Of a stretch of DNA of 53,705 nucleotides, positions 37,311-46,759 are shown piece after piece; within the stretch, counting starts at the first letter, position 1, and the number at the start of each line of letters is the position of its first letter. The stretch comes from Acinetobacter sichuanensis. Its GTDB lineage: Bacteria > Pseudomonadota > Gammaproteobacteria > Pseudomonadales > Moraxellaceae. The DNA is taken from contig NZ_PYIX02000029.1 of the NCBI RefSeq assembly GCF_003024515.2, positions 1-53,705 of the forward strand, in the 5' to 3' direction. Position numbers and translations under genes: made by a program. The notes beneath the pieces are model-generated. The model had not been told where the DNA came from. It did not search any database and saw only the letters and a list, made by a program, of their open reading frames with translations.

Positions 37311-38546
37311 ATGCTTTATGCAATTATGCAAACTTTTTATTTTTTTCAACACCCAGAACAACAATATACATGTATCCAAAATCAACCAAATATACATACA
37401 GAACAACAGTTTATCTGGATTGATTGTACGCGTGAAGATGTCGTCAACCGTGTTGAAGCTTGGCAAAAAGAAATTCTAGAACTGAGCCAAATTCATTTAA
37501 ATGAATATCATATTCGTGACATTTTAAATCTTGAGCATCCTTGTGCTTTTGATGCTATGGATGAATATGACTTATTGATTTTTAGAAAGTTAATCACACC
37601 TGATGACCAAATTAATGTAGGAAGTACTTTTGAACAGCATGAAAGTGTTTTTGGTTTAACTTCATCCCCAGTTAGTTTTGTGATGACTTCGCAAGTGTTG
37701 ATCAGTATCCATGAAAAGGGAAATCATGCTTTTGAAAGTTATCTGAACCGTATTATGGCGATGCTTACAAAATCACTGGATGAACAAAATAAGCCTCGAA
37801 AATTACCTTCAACGCCTTTAGATTTGTCGCTACGTTTATTAAATAGCATGGTTGATGGTTATTTAGATTTGCGTAAACCTTTGACACGAAGGGTAGAGTT
37901 TTGGCAACAGGAACTTTTACAAGGCAATCGTCGATTTTCTAAATGGCATCAACTTTTTCAAGAGATGATGGTTTTTCAGCAAATTGAAAATTTATGTGAG
38001 GAACAAATTGATGCTTTACAAGAAGTAAGGGATGAAATTGTCGAAAATTATTCACATTTAAAAGGTAAAAAAAAGGCTGATAAACAAGATCTTATTTTAG
38101 TTCGTGTTGATGATTTAGTCAGTCATGTTGAACGAATTCAAAAATATACCACGCGATTAAGTAGTGCTATTCAAGCTGCGATAGATTTGCATTTTTCAGC
38201 CATTGCCAACCAAACCAATGAAAATATGCGTATTTTAGCGATCATTACCGCAGTTTTTGCACCTTTAACTTTGCTGACAGGTGTATATGGGATGAATTTT
38301 GAATTTATCCCCGGTCTCAAAAACCAATCAGGCTTTTGGATTGTGCTCTCAGCAATGTTGATTTGTACAATTGCATTATTGGTCTATTTTTATCGACGCC
38401 ATTTGGTTGGGCGTGGTGAAAGAAGTGTGATTGATATGTTGGCACAACAACATAAAAATCAGCACGTCAATTTACTGTGGTTCTTGGACTATGAACCCAT
38501 TAAACAAACAATGAAAGAAGTCGAAAAAATCACCAAATTGAAATAA
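37311..38546 (+). CDS. corA: CorA-family magnesium/divalent metal transporter
   Basis: The protein is an inner-membrane pentameric channel for Mg2+ or related ions. It has the family signature YGMNFEFIP after the first C-terminal helix (LAIITAVFAPLTLLTGVYGMN). A second helix (FWIVLSAMLICTIALLVYFY) follows, then a basic tail. The N-terminal about 290 residues form the cytosolic regulatory domain. Starts at TTG 37302, ATG 37311 and ATG 37326 are all in frame and none has a clear ribosome-binding site. The ATG at 37311 (411 residues) is a compromise. The 12-bp gap to the convergent ydcH-like gene has no terminator. Confidence 0.85.
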   Translation: MLYAIMQTFYFFQHPEQQYTCIQNQPNIHTEQQFIWIDCTREDVVNRVEAWQKEILELSQIHLNEYHIRDILNLEHPCAFDAMDEYDLLIFRKLITPDDQINVGSTFEQHESVFGLTSSPVSFVMTSQVLISIHEKGNHAFESYLNRIMAMLTKSLDEQNKPRKLPSTPLDLSLRLLNSMVDGYLDLRKPLTRRVEFWQQELLQGNRRFSKWHQLFQEMMVFQQIENLCEEQIDALQEVRDEIVENYSHLKGKKKADKQDLILVRVDDLVSHVERIQKYTTRLSSAIQAAIDLHFSAIANQTNENMRILAIITAVFAPLTLLTGVYGMNFEFIPGLKNQSGFWIVLSAMLICTIALLVYFYRRHLVGRGERSVIDMLAQQHKNQHVNLLWFLDYEPIKQTMKEVEKITKLK

Positions 38547-38558
38547 CTTTTCTTTAAA

Positions 38559-38822
38559 TTATTTGCGACTCGCTTGAGTGGCTTTTTGTAGTAAAGAATA
38601 AAGTTCATCTTTAATTTTTAATTTTTTGCGTTTTAGAACCTCGATATCATCATGAATATGGTTGATGGGATCAAGTTCAAGATGAGTAATCGTATGATCA
38701 AGCTCATTATGTTCTGCGAAAAGTTTAGCAAAATGTGGATTGGTATTTTTGAGTGTATTTACTAATTCACTATGCTCAGGGAACATGTGTTTGATTTTCT
38801 TATTAATAACTTTGGAATTCAT
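38559..38822 (-). CDS. YdcH family protein (DUF465)
   Basis: This small cytosolic coiled-coil protein of unknown function has 87 residues. The core MFPEHSELVNTLKNTNPHFA followed by FAEHNELDHTITHLE is typical of YdcH. An ATG at that core (38786) would remove 12 N-terminal residues. The longer start has AGAGG upstream, but at a long spacing. It is convergent with the CorA-type gene. Confidence 0.8.
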   Translation of the reverse strand: MNSKVINKKIKHMFPEHSELVNTLKNTNPHFAKLFAEHNELDHTITHLELDPINHIHDDIEVLKRKKLKIKDELYSLLQKATQASRK

Positions 38823-38927
38823 AGGGGTTGATGACCTCTTAAAACCATTTTGAATGAGATAAGAGACCTATCATGACAGGTTAAATATTAACCTGTCATC
38901 TGTATTTAACAATTTGAAATGAATTAG

Positions 38928-39263
38928 TCATAATGAGCGATAAAGATGCTTGGTTTGTTTACGTAATTGTTGAACCTCATCAATTAAATCCATCATCATT
39001 GCAACTGCGGAAAAACTGGCTTCAAAGTCTCGTTGTAAACGATAAGCACGCCTTGCCCGAGCCACATCCTCACCAAAAAATTGATGAATACGTTCCTTTG
39101 GTCGAGCTGCTAAAATATCATATTCAAGTAGTTGTAAAACCCATTCAGGACTTTGCCCACACGCTTGTGCAAAGTGAGTTAAATCAAAACACAATCGTTC
39201 ATCAACGATTTCAGCATCTTGACAGTCGTTACAGACAATTTCACGATAATGTATAGTTGTCAT
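38928..39263 (-). CDS. cbpM: Chaperone modulator CbpM
   Basis: CbpM binds the J-domain of CbpA and inhibits its co-chaperone and DNA-binding activity. The 111-residue protein is MerR-like, with FAQACGQSPEWVLQLLEYDIL in the helix-turn-helix position and ARRAYRLQRDFEASFSAVAMMMDLI after it. AAGGAG lies 8 bases upstream of the ATG. It follows cbpA by 29 bp on the same strand, the standard cbpA-cbpM pair. Confidence 0.9.
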   Translation of the reverse strand: MTTIHYREIVCNDCQDAEIVDERLCFDLTHFAQACGQSPEWVLQLLEYDILAARPKERIHQFFGEDVARARRAYRLQRDFEASFSAVAMMMDLIDEVQQLRKQTKHLYRSL

Positions 39264-39292
39264 AAGTATGCTCCTTGAAGTGATTCAATGAT

Positions 39293-40267
39293 TTACCGTG
39301 CTTTAAAATTTGGGAAAGCATTTGCATAATCTTGATATGCTTGTTGTTCTTGGCTGGTATCTGCTTTTGGATAAACAATATTGAGCACTAAATACAAATG
39401 CCCAGCCGTTTTACTTGGAATTCCTTTATCTTTTAAGCGTAATTGTTGATTTTGTTTGGCATTTTTAGGAATGTTCACTTGAACTTTACCCGCAGGTGTA
39501 GAGATTTCAACACTTTGACCCAGCGCAGCCTCCCAAGGGGTAATGTCTATCGTGTAATAAACATCAGCATCTTCTACACGGACACGATGACTATCTTGAT
39601 AGCGTATTTCAATATATAAATCGCCATTTTCTCCGCCATTAATACCTGCTTGACCTTGTTGAGCAAGGCGAATCTGTTGTCCCTCTTTCATTCCTTTAGG
39701 AATTTTGACTTGTAAGGTTTTTCGTTGAACTTCAGCTTCACCATAAGCATTATAGGTCGGAATTTGTAGGGTAATGGTTTGGGTTGAACCTTCATAAGCC
39801 ACTTGGATCGGGACTTCTATACTTGCATGTTGATCTTCACCTCGATAACTGCGTTGTTGACGAGATTGGCGCTGCCCAAAATCTTGTTGATGACCACCAC
39901 CAAAGCCACCACCAAAACGTCCAAATAAATCTTCAAAACCGCTAAAGTCTTGTTGTCCACCTGAGCTATTTCGATAAAATTGACTTCCATCAAAGCCTTG
40001 ACCACCTGCCTGACCACCAAAACCACGATTTGAAAAATCTTGTGGATGATCTAACTCAAAATCATATTGTTTTTTCTTTTCTTCATGACTTAAGGTGTCA
40101 TATGCAACGTTAATGGCTTGCATTTTTTCTTCAGCATCAGCTTCTTTGCTGACATCAGGATGATATTTACGTGCTAATTTACGGTAGGATTTTTTAATTT
40201 GATCAGGTGTTGCATCCCGAGAAACACCAAGTTCTTCATAATAATTTTTTGCCATATGTACAGCCAT
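39293..40267 (-). CDS. cbpA: Curved DNA-binding protein CbpA (DnaJ-type co-chaperone)
   Basis: CbpA is a DnaJ homologue that stimulates DnaK and can bind DNA in stationary phase. The 324 residues start with a J-domain containing the HPD motif (ARKYHPDVSK, about residues 34-43). A long Gly/Phe/Gln-rich linker (about 75-140) and two C-terminal substrate-binding domains follow. No zinc-finger cysteines are present, which separates it from DnaJ. Starts at 40267 and 40255 (MAKNYYEEL) are both possible and neither has an obvious ribosome-binding site. Confidence 0.93.
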   Translation of the reverse strand: MAVHMAKNYYEELGVSRDATPDQIKKSYRKLARKYHPDVSKEADAEEKMQAINVAYDTLSHEEKKKQYDFELDHPQDFSNRGFGGQAGGQGFDGSQFYRNSSGGQQDFSGFEDLFGRFGGGFGGGHQQDFGQRQSRQQRSYRGEDQHASIEVPIQVAYEGSTQTITLQIPTYNAYGEAEVQRKTLQVKIPKGMKEGQQIRLAQQGQAGINGGENGDLYIEIRYQDSHRVRVEDADVYYTIDITPWEAALGQSVEISTPAGKVQVNIPKNAKQNQQLRLKDKGIPSKTAGHLYLVLNIVYPKADTSQEQQAYQDYANAFPNFKAR

Positions 40268-40460
40268 TTTTGATCTTGATTTTATTCATTAATATGCCAT
40301 TTTTTGCAAAGTTAAAAGTACTGCTTGGTTAAGATATTGTTTCAAAAGCTGTCAAAATAGCGATAATGATATTTATCACGTTATTTTTTGTTTTTATCTA
40401 ATTGATTTTTATATCCTTAATGCTTTTTTGAGAAATAATTTTCTTCTGTTTAATAAATTA

Positions 40461-40489
40461 AAGCCAATCATGACAAAAATGATTAGCTT
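40461..40489 (-). terminator. Terminator of the DUF2147 gene
   Basis: On the minus strand AAGCTAATCAT pairs with ATGATTGGCTT (one G-T pair) around a seven-base loop, followed by a TTTAATTT-type tail. It lies 20 bp after the stop codon. Confidence 0.65.
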
Positions 40490-40508
40490 AGTTTATGAGA
40501 AGTTGTCT

Positions 40509-40961
40509 TTATTCTGTTAGGCGAATCCATGTTGCAGAACGTCCTAGCAGAGAAACACCAATGTAACCACGCATCGTTAAGCGTGTACCTTTAGCATTGA
40601 GTTTAATTTTGCCATGATAGACATTACCCGAAAGCGGGTCTAAAACTTGACCTTGAGTAAATAAAAGCGGGTCTTTTGGTGACTGGCGAAAACCATTTAA
40701 AATTTCTAAATTCATATAAGGTACATTTTTGAGAGAGCCTTTGCAGTGCGTGCAATTTTCTTCTAAAGGTTTATTGGGAATTGGGCGTATCTCAATAATT
40801 TTCCCTGTATAAACTCCTTCATTATTTTTACTAATTTCTACGTCTGCTCTAGAGTAACCCGTTTTATCATCTACTGTTCGCCATTTTCCTGTTAAATCAG
40901 GAGCTGCGAAACAGAGTGTTGAAAAAAAGATACTGGATAAAATAAGTGATTTTTTTAGCAT
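40509..40961 (-). CDS. DUF2147 domain-containing exported protein
   Basis: The 150-residue protein has a clear Sec signal peptide (about residues 1-19, ending CFA-APD). It is followed by a lipocalin-like beta-rich domain starting LTGKWRTVDDKTGYSRADVEI. Two Cys (NCTHCKG) could form a disulfide. The end GYIGVSLLGRSATWIRL is typical of DUF2147. It is periplasmic and its function is unknown. A GGGGA site precedes the ATG. Confidence 0.85.
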   Translation of the reverse strand: MLKKSLILSSIFFSTLCFAAPDLTGKWRTVDDKTGYSRADVEISKNNEGVYTGKIIEIRPIPNKPLEENCTHCKGSLKNVPYMNLEILNGFRQSPKDPLLFTQGQVLDPLSGNVYHGKIKLNAKGTRLTMRGYIGVSLLGRSATWIRLTE

Positions 40962-40986
40962 TATTGTGTCCCCTAATCTTATAATT

Positions 40987-41018
40987 AAAAAAGAGTAAAT
41001 CTACATTTACTCTTTTTT
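40987..41018. terminator. Bidirectional terminator downstream of hslO
   Basis: A 14-bp perfect stem (40987-41000 with 41005-41018) has a four-base loop, with A and T runs inside the arms. It lies between the hslO stop and the DUF2147 gene, both on the minus strand. Confidence 0.7.
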
Positions 41019-41090
41019 TAAAGAAAGGCAAGACTCATTTTATGAATAAATTAAATTACTTAGTAAAACTTAATTTATTCATTAGTTTTT

Positions 41091-41966
41091 TTAACTCAAA
41101 TGTTCGCCAAATAAACTGAGCGCTTCTTTTGCTGTAAATTGATAGCGTTTATTGCAGAACTGACAATCCATTTCGATTGGATTATTGACTTCTAACGTTT
41201 CTTTTACAGCATCTAAACCAATTTGAATGAGTGCATTTGCACATTTTTCAAGTGAACAAGTACATGAAAACTTAAGGTGCTCAGCTTCAGGCAAACGAAC
41301 TTCTTCTTCATTATAGAGACGGTAAAGAATCTCTTGTGCGCTTAAGTCGGTCAGTTCATCACGTTTTAGCGTTTCAGTTAACATAGTGAGGCGTGGCCAC
41401 AAGTCTTCATCGACCCATTGTTGTTCTTCATCATCATTAAGAGGTAAGAGTTGAATGAGTAAACCACCTGAACGCTCTGCTGTACTTGCTAAAACAATAC
41501 GTGTCGCGATTTGTGCAGAAAGGTCATAATATTGCATTAAACAACCTGCTAAAGTGGGTTGATCTAATGCGATAATGCCTTGATAACGTTCGCCATGTTC
41601 AGGTTCAATATTAATAAACAATACAGGCGAAGTTAAAGTGGCAAGCACTGTGCTACTGTCTTGAGCATCCGCAAAACGTGAATCTTCTTCATAATCTGCA
41701 AGCGCGCGAATTTCACCTAAATGGTTACACTCAGCCATTGCCCATTTAAAGTTGCCTTGTGCTTGGATTTGTAAGCTGATACGACCTTTAATTTTTAATG
41801 TACTTGCAAGTAAAGCAGTTGCACTGAGCATTTCACCTAAGAGTATTTGAATCGCAGGTGCATATTGACGTTGTGCCAAAATTGTCTGTAAAGCATTTTC
41901 TAAATGCACAACTTCACCACGAACAGGGCTATCTTCAATATAAAAACGTTGACGTAAATCAGACAT
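41091..41966 (-). CDS. hslO: Redox-regulated chaperone Hsp33
   Basis: Hsp33 is a holdase activated by oxidation and unfolding. The C-terminal zinc-binding motif is intact, with CxC in FSCTCSLEKCAN and CxxC in CQFCNKRYQF. The ATG at 41966 (MSDLRQRF) follows a GGAG site and gives 291 residues. An in-frame ATG 12 bp upstream is less likely. The N-terminal core carries the family segment GRISLQIQAQGNFKWAMAEC. Confidence 0.96.
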   Translation of the reverse strand: MSDLRQRFYIEDSPVRGEVVHLENALQTILAQRQYAPAIQILLGEMLSATALLASTLKIKGRISLQIQAQGNFKWAMAECNHLGEIRALADYEEDSRFADAQDSSTVLATLTSPVLFINIEPEHGERYQGIIALDQPTLAGCLMQYYDLSAQIATRIVLASTAERSGGLLIQLLPLNDDEEQQWVDEDLWPRLTMLTETLKRDELTDLSAQEILYRLYNEEEVRLPEAEHLKFSCTCSLEKCANALIQIGLDAVKETLEVNNPIEMDCQFCNKRYQFTAKEALSLFGEHLS

Positions 41967-42039
41967 AAAATTCTCCAAATCCCTGTTTAAATGGTGACGA
42001 TATTATAAATCACAAGCACACTTTTTTAGAAATATCTGC

Positions 42040-43923
42040 TTAGTTTTCATGATCACGAGTTACATTGATACGATCATGGGTATGTTTTAGTATCTCTTTG
42101 CGTTCTAAACCCGACTCGTCAATATCAGGATTGTCTTCAAATTGGTCTGGATCATGCTGTGTGATCTGGGCATCACTTTCAAATAAATGCTCAAGCTCTG
42201 ATATGAAATCACGATAACTTTCATATACTTTCTGTTCATCGGTATAAATACGTTGTTGGCGTGTTAATAGATCTTCATCATAATTTCTAAATAACTCAAC
42301 ACTATCATAAGCAGTTGACTTGTCTAAACCTAATTCACATAAAGTCCGATAACCTATGCCTAAAGAAGTTAAGTAGGTTTCTCGCCAAATATGCTTAACA
42401 CCTAAATCACGTAATAAGTGCATATGATAACGGTCACGTGCACGTACCAATAACGTTAAATTTGGATAATTTAAACGAATATGCCGTGCAACATTCATCG
42501 AGTCTTCTACGTCATCAATAGCAAGCACAAACACTTTTGCTTGTTCAATGCCTGCCGAACGTAACAAATCAGGCAAAGTCACATCACCATAATACAATGT
42601 ACCGCCATAGCGCCGTACAAAATCTATTTTTTGTAAGTTATGGTCAATGGCTGTAAAAGGAAAGTGTTGCATATGGGCTAAACGAGCCACAATTTGCCCA
42701 ACACGCCCAAAACCCGCAATAATTAACGGTGGATGTTGATTAGGAATATCATCATATTTAGGTGCTTGATCTTTATTGAATAAAGGTAAAACCCATGTTG
42801 AAACTAACCAAAACACGATAGGTGTAAAGACCATGGATAAGGTCACGACCAACGTAATTGGTTCTAAAATGGCAGCTTGAATCACTTTTTCACTTTTGGC
42901 GACATTTAACACAACAAAAGCAAATTCACCACCTTGAGCAAGACAGGTTGCAACCATCAAGCTATTTTGCCAATTCATTTTTTTAAAACGAGCAACCGCG
43001 GTCATGGCGATCATTTTGATGATGATTAACAGCAGGGCAGCACCGATAATTTGTAGAGGAAGTTCCACAAGTAAATTTAATTGCGTGGTCATGCCCACGG
43101 TCATAAAAAACAAACCTAAAAGTAGCCCTTTAAATGGAGAAATACTGGCTTCAATTTCATGACGAAACTCTGAATCAGCCAACAGTACACCTGTTAAAAA
43201 TGCACCTAGCGTTGTGCTGATGCCGAGTGTGTCCATGAGTAAAACGACAGCAAGGACAATAAATAAACCCACAGCAGTCAGTAGTTCAGTAGCTCCACTT
43301 TTTGCCACAAATCTGAAAAAAGGACGCATGACATAGCGACTAAATAAAAACAGTCCTGTAAATGTTGCAATAATCGCCGCAAAATAAGCAATGCCATGAT
43401 GGGTAGATTCAGCACCAGATAACAGTGGTATCACTGCAAGTAAGGGAATAGCCGCAATATCTTGGAATAATAAAATAGAAAAAGATTGCTGACCATGTGT
43501 GGTATTTAGTTGTTGTTTTTCTGATAAAAGCTGTAGAACGAAAGCTGTAGAAGACAAGGCAAGTGCAAAACCAATGACAAAACTTGCTGATAATGATTGC
43601 TGTAATAGTAAAAACACGGTTCCCATGAGTACGATGCCTGTCACAACAACTTGCAAACTTCCCATGACAAAAATGGATTGACGCATTTCCCATAAACGCT
43701 GTGGGCGTAGTTCTAGCCCGATGAGAAACATCAGTAAAATTACGCCAAATTCGGCAAGGTGCATGATTTCTTCAGGATCACTAGCAATATTAAAAACGCT
43801 AGGACCAAGTAAGATTCCTGTAAAGAGATAGCCGAGAACTGTCGCGATCCCAAATTTTTTACCTAAAGGTACGAGTATTAATGCTGCACCTAGAAAAAGC
43901 GTTATTTGTAATAACGGTGACAT
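42040..43923 (-). CDS. kefB: KefB/KefC-type monovalent cation:proton antiporter (CPA2)
   Basis: This inner-membrane, glutathione-gated-type K+ efflux system probably protects against electrophiles. Of 627 residues, the first about 380 form a multi-helix Na+/H+ exchanger domain with ILLMFLIGLELRP near residue 60 and QDIAAIPLLAVIPLL near 155. A TrkA-N/RCK domain follows, beginning IIAGFGRVGQIVARLA (about 400), with the nucleotide-binding GxGxxG. The acidic C-terminal tail is variable. No KefF/KefG partner gene is adjacent. An AGGA site precedes the ATG. Confidence 0.88.
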   Translation of the reverse strand: MSPLLQITLFLGAALILVPLGKKFGIATVLGYLFTGILLGPSVFNIASDPEEIMHLAEFGVILLMFLIGLELRPQRLWEMRQSIFVMGSLQVVVTGIVLMGTVFLLLQQSLSASFVIGFALALSSTAFVLQLLSEKQQLNTTHGQQSFSILLFQDIAAIPLLAVIPLLSGAESTHHGIAYFAAIIATFTGLFLFSRYVMRPFFRFVAKSGATELLTAVGLFIVLAVVLLMDTLGISTTLGAFLTGVLLADSEFRHEIEASISPFKGLLLGLFFMTVGMTTQLNLLVELPLQIIGAALLLIIIKMIAMTAVARFKKMNWQNSLMVATCLAQGGEFAFVVLNVAKSEKVIQAAILEPITLVVTLSMVFTPIVFWLVSTWVLPLFNKDQAPKYDDIPNQHPPLIIAGFGRVGQIVARLAHMQHFPFTAIDHNLQKIDFVRRYGGTLYYGDVTLPDLLRSAGIEQAKVFVLAIDDVEDSMNVARHIRLNYPNLTLLVRARDRYHMHLLRDLGVKHIWRETYLTSLGIGYRTLCELGLDKSTAYDSVELFRNYDEDLLTRQQRIYTDEQKVYESYRDFISELEHLFESDAQITQHDPDQFEDNPDIDESGLERKEILKHTHDRINVTRDHEN

Positions 43924-44051
43924 TGATCTGTCCTAATTTTTTTACTTTAGAAATTGTACCTTGATTTTAGACTTTGCTTATTTTAATTTTTTGCAGGAAT
44001 AATCATGTCACTCTAAGATTGAGTAAATGAAAACAGAAGAACTATTGAGCG

Positions 44052-44327
44052 ATGATCAGACAACATATTTTGAAATTTTTAAATGAAATAGAAAGTGATG
44101 AATCACTCGAAGCGTTTCATGTTTTTTTGATTGGGCTTAAAAATGCTCACCATACTTCTAAAGATGAACTGTATGACATTCTTATGGACATTCTTCAGAA
44201 AGAAGGGCATGAGGATGATTTTATCTACAATCAGATTGCTGATACCTTAGATTATTTTGTAGGTTGGCATTCACCCTTAAAAGAGTCAGATTCTACCTCT
44301 GTCTTTGTTCAGCAACTCAATTCATAA
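44052..44327 (+). CDS. Small acidic hypothetical protein (91 aa)
   Basis: I do not recognise this gene. The 91-residue protein is helical, acidic and soluble-looking, with no motif I can name. It is divergent from the kefB-type gene and convergent with priA, leaving 27 bp to the priA stop. The ribosome-binding site is weak (GAGC before ATG). It is probably real because the frame fills the gap neatly between two known genes. Confidence 0.6.
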   Translation: MIRQHILKFLNEIESDESLEAFHVFLIGLKNAHHTSKDELYDILMDILQKEGHEDDFIYNQIADTLDYFVGWHSPLKESDSTSVFVQQLNS

Positions 44328-44354
44328 ATTAAAAATATCTTTCATTCATTTGAC

Positions 44355-46595
44355 TTAATTTAACTCTTGCGGATCTACATCAATCGTCAGTTTCATGTAA
44401 GAGGGTTTTTGTTGTGTTAAATATTGCCACCATTGACGAACATAAAAGTGCATTTTGGCACGTTCATGCGAGAGTAAAACTACATGGGCTTGATAACGTC
44501 CTGCTTTACGCTCCATAGGTGCAGGGATAGGTCCCCAAATATCAATTAAATTTTCCTCTGACTGTTGTCTTAATTGTTGCGTCATTTCAGTTAAAAAGTT
44601 TTGGTTATCCTGTTGGCTTCTTGACTCACAACGGATCAAAATCGCGTAACGATAAGGCGGCATTTGAGCAACTTGACGATCCGCTAAGGTTTGTTTTGCA
44701 AAAGCTCGATAATTTTTATTCAATAAAACATTTAAGAGTGGATGCTCAGGACGCAAAGTTTGTAAATAAACATCGCCTTTTTTCTCACCACGTCCAGAAC
44801 GTCCTGCAACTTGTATAATTAACTGTGCAGTTCGTTCCGTAGCCCGAAAATCTACACTCAATAAACCTGCATCAATGTCTAAAATTGCCACTAAAGTGAC
44901 ATAAGGAAAGTGATGTCCTTTTGCCAACATTTGCGTGCCTAATAAAATTGTGGGTTCACTTTTTTGAATTTGATCATAAATTTTTTGCCAACTTCCCACA
45001 CGACTGGTTGAATCACGGTCAACACGTAAAACAGGATATTTGGGAAATAATTCATTTAAAGCTTCTTCTACTTTGGCAGTGCCTAAACCGATAGGTTTTA
45101 ACGTATTTTGATTACACTCGGGGCAAGTTTCAGGCAGACGATTAATCGTACCGCAATGATGACAATGCAAATGAGCATAAGGCTTTAAATGTAAAGTGAA
45201 ATGGGCATCACAATGAGGACAATTGGCTTGCCAAGCGCAGCTTTCACAAATTAAGACAGGTGCATAACCACGTCGATTTAAAAAAATTAAAACTTGTTCT
45301 TTTTTTTCTAAGCGTTTACCAATTTCACTGATCAGTTGAGTGCTGAGCCCCGCCGTTTTTTTACTAATTTTTAAATCAATGAGGTGCATTTTTGGCATGA
45401 CTGCGCTACCTGCACGTTGATTTAACTCTAAACGGGTTAATTTACCTTGTTGCGCCAAATGATAACTATCAATACTCGGTGTGGCAGAACCTAAAATGAT
45501 GGGGCAATGTTCTAAATATGCACGATATAACGCCATATCCCGTGCATGATAACGAAAACCTTCCTGTTGTTTGAAGGAAAGATCATGTTCTTCATCTAAA
45601 ATAATCAAACCAAGATTTGGCATCGGGGTGAAAATTGCAGAACGTGTACCTAAAATAATCGAGGCTTTACCTGTTTCTGCATATTGCCATGCTTGTAAGC
45701 GTTTAGAGTCATTTAAACCCGAATGTAACAACACGGTATTACAATGAAAACGAGATTGGAAACGGCTAATGGTTTGTGGTGTTAAGCCAATTTCAGGGAC
45801 TAAAACAAGAACTTGTTTGCCTTGTTTAAGTACTTCATGCATGACTTGTAAATAGACTTCAGTTTTACCACTTCCTGTTAGCCCATCGAGTAGAAAAGCT
45901 TGATATTTTTTTTGAGCTTTTAAAATGGTTTGAATGGCTTTTTTCTGTTCATCATTTGCTGTTAATGGCATTTGTGCCAAGCTGACAGGTTCAGGTTTAA
46001 AATTTTGTGCTTCTAAATCACATGCAATAATTTCTTTTTTTTCCAAAGCTTTTAAGGTGACGGTTTCGATACCACTCAAATTTAAAATATTTTCCTGTGT
46101 TCCTTTAGGATGTAGCTTTAAAATTTTATAAGCATCTTGCTGTTTTTCAGAACGCTTAATTTTATCTTCAGCATGCAAATCTAATACTTTCCAAACACGT
46201 GCCAGTAAGTTATAGGGTTTACCTTGGCGTAATAATGTAGGCAAAGCAGTATGCATCACTTCACCAATTGGAAATTGATAATATTGTGCAGCCCATGTCA
46301 ACAAACTTAAAACTTTGTCATTTAAAATCGCGCGATCATCTAAAAATTCAGTGACAAATTTGAGCTGAAAATCTGGGTTAATCGGTTCATCTAGCGCTAA
46401 CTTTGCCGTAATAATAGCAACGAGCTTTTGCCGACCAAAAGAAACTGCGACACGCATACCGACTTCTGCTTGAGCATATTGCTCAGCACTGACTTTATAG
46501 TCAAAACAGTCATAGAGAAATACGGGTACAGCTACACGTACTCGATAAATGAGAGGTTGAGACATTGGCATAGTGGCATTCATAGCATTTGGCAT
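44355..46595 (-). CDS. priA: Primosomal protein N' (replication restart helicase PriA)
   Basis: PriA reloads the replisome at stalled or recombined forks, functionally downstream of RecBCD repair. The 746 residues show Walker A LDGLTGSGKTEVYL (about 241-254) and the DEEH box LIILDEEHDLSFKQQ. The zinc-binding cluster is CESCAWQANCPHCDAH then CHHCG and CPEC, and the C-terminal helicase motifs include QVAGRSGRGEKKGDV. Several in-frame ATGs lie within the first 12 codons. None has a clear ribosome-binding site, so the start could be 30 bp downstream. Confidence 0.96.
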   Translation of the reverse strand: MPNAMNATMPMSQPLIYRVRVAVPVFLYDCFDYKVSAEQYAQAEVGMRVAVSFGRQKLVAIITAKLALDEPINPDFQLKFVTEFLDDRAILNDKVLSLLTWAAQYYQFPIGEVMHTALPTLLRQGKPYNLLARVWKVLDLHAEDKIKRSEKQQDAYKILKLHPKGTQENILNLSGIETVTLKALEKKEIIACDLEAQNFKPEPVSLAQMPLTANDEQKKAIQTILKAQKKYQAFLLDGLTGSGKTEVYLQVMHEVLKQGKQVLVLVPEIGLTPQTISRFQSRFHCNTVLLHSGLNDSKRLQAWQYAETGKASIILGTRSAIFTPMPNLGLIILDEEHDLSFKQQEGFRYHARDMALYRAYLEHCPIILGSATPSIDSYHLAQQGKLTRLELNQRAGSAVMPKMHLIDLKISKKTAGLSTQLISEIGKRLEKKEQVLIFLNRRGYAPVLICESCAWQANCPHCDAHFTLHLKPYAHLHCHHCGTINRLPETCPECNQNTLKPIGLGTAKVEEALNELFPKYPVLRVDRDSTSRVGSWQKIYDQIQKSEPTILLGTQMLAKGHHFPYVTLVAILDIDAGLLSVDFRATERTAQLIIQVAGRSGRGEKKGDVYLQTLRPEHPLLNVLLNKNYRAFAKQTLADRQVAQMPPYRYAILIRCESRSQQDNQNFLTEMTQQLRQQSEENLIDIWGPIPAPMERKAGRYQAHVVLLSHERAKMHFYVRQWWQYLTQQKPSYMKLTIDVDPQELN

Positions 46596-46759
46596 AAATT
46601 ATCAATTACACTTTGATGAAAAAGTATCGTGTGGCGTTGAGCCTATGATAGAGTGTAGCAATCATGATTATCTTTGAATAACTGCTTAGAATATGAATGA
46701 TTTTAAGCGTCGAATGCAACCGCAAAGACAAAAGAAATTTGGAAAACTAGAGCATTATA

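Noticed and set aside
38933..39256. Plus-strand frame of 107 codons opposite cbpM
   Set aside because: The opposite strand encodes a clear CbpM with a good ribosome-binding site. The plus frame has no homology I recognise and no site.
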